Of a DNA stretch of 5,728 nucleotides, positions 5,298 through 5,728 are shown piece after piece. Within the stretch, counting starts at the first letter, position 1. Every line of letters starts with the position of its first letter. This stretch comes from Anaerolineae bacterium (GTDB lineage: Bacteria > Chloroflexota > Anaerolineae > CG2-30-64-16). The notes under the pieces are model-generated. The model had not been told where the DNA came from. It saw only the letters and a program-made list of their open reading frames with translations, and made no database searches. The position numbers and the translations under genes are program-made. The stretch spans positions 1 to 5,728 of the forward strand of contig JALOOE010000636.1 in assembly GCA_025454565.1 (NCBI GenBank), read 5' to 3'.

Positions 5298-5728
5298 ATG
5301 TTCACCCCAACCAGCTATTTCCAGAAGGTCGCTGCGGTCCTACCCGCGATCCCCGCCGCACCGGTCGAGCAGATCATCGCGACACTGCGGCAGGCACGCG
5401 CGAACGGGCAGCGCATCTTTGTCTTCGGCAACGGCGGCAGCTCGGCCAACGCCTCGCACATCGTCAATGATATGATCAAGAGCACGATCCAGCCTGGGCG
5501 GCCGCGCATGAAGCTGATCTGCCTCAGCGACAACGTGCCCACGCTGACCGCCTACGCCAACGACGTGAGCTACGACATCGTCTACGCCGAGCCGCTGGCC
5601 TCGCTGGCCGAGCCGGGTGACGTGGCGATCGCGCTCTCCGGCAGCGGCAACTCGCCCAACGTATTGCGCGCCATGGACGTGGCCCAGGAGCTGGGGCTCA
5701 CCCGCGTCGGGTTGACCGGCCGCGACGG
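5298..5728 (+). CDS. SIS-domain sugar isomerase, GmhA-like, N-terminal part
   Basis: The ATG at 5298, 5 bases after AAGGAG (5287-5292), opens a frame that runs off the right edge after 143 residues. It resembles phosphoheptose isomerase (GmhA), which turns sedoheptulose 7-phosphate into D-glycero-manno-heptose 7-phosphate for heptose-containing surface glycans. Visible motifs: IFVFGNGGSSANASH (residues 40-54, phosphosugar loop), LTAYANDVSYD (83-93), EPGDVAIALSGSGNSPNVLRAMDVA (105-129) and GLTGRDG. Two places differ from the E. coli enzyme as I recall it: its HxxxE catalytic/metal pair is HIVND here (His54, Asp58), and its STSGNS loop is SGSGNS. These leave open another phosphosugar isomerase or binding role in the same SIS group. 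The C-terminal residues that would help decide are outside the window. It is transcribed away from the LysM-M23 gene. Confidence 0.85.
   Translation, partial: MFTPTSYFQKVAAVLPAIPAAPVEQIIATLRQARANGQRIFVFGNGGSSANASHIVNDMIKSTIQPGRPRMKLICLSDNVPTLTAYANDVSYDIVYAEPLASLAEPGDVAIALSGSGNSPNVLRAMDVAQELGLTRVGLTGRD

Noticed and set aside
5201..5475. Plus-strand frames starting at 5201 and 5272 over the SIS gene start
   Set aside because: They are in other frames than the GmhA-like protein, give Ser/Arg-rich translations, and lack the AAGGAG spacing that ATG 5298 has.

Overview
The window is a GC-rich bacterial chromosome segment carrying cell-envelope and housekeeping genes. No mobile element, CRISPR array, rRNA or tRNA was found. 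The mix of genes (glycosyltransferase family 4, polyprenyl sugar-phosphate transferase, MGDG-synthase-type glycolipid glycosyltransferase, YhfA-like OsmC protein, membrane-anchored TlpA thioredoxin, secreted LysM-M23 peptidase, SIS isomerase) would fit Chloroflexota or another GC-rich environmental lineage. That placement is an impression from gene content and protein style, not proof.

Plus-strand block, 1-4052. A glycosyltransferase cut by the window edge overlaps by 4 bases a complete polyprenyl glycosylphosphotransferase (288-1715). After a 62-base gap with a hairpin comes an MGDG-synthase/MurG-like glycosyltransferase whose two halves lie in different frames (1778-2359, then about 2331-3011). 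Its end overlaps an OsmC-family gene (2998-3414), which is followed within 2 bases by a TlpA-like thioredoxin (3417-4052). The tight spacing suggests one or two transcripts. The first part makes surface glycan and glycolipid; the last two genes handle peroxide or thiol redox at and inside the membrane.

Convergent junction, 4053-4136. It holds a long imperfect inverted repeat between the thioredoxin gene and a minus-strand gene, probably a two-way terminator or a dispersed intergenic repeat.

Minus strand, 5032 down to 4137. This is a secreted two-LysM plus M23 peptidase gene with a very good promoter and ribosome site. Its signal-peptide segment is out of frame with the rest, so it carries a second frameshift.

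Divergent region, 5033-5297, then the start of a plus-strand SIS-domain (GmhA-like) gene that runs off the right edge.

The most notable observation is the pair of small frameshifts in two otherwise well-preserved genes. The simplest explanations are assembly error or recent inactivation. I see no evidence of a new multi-gene system here.
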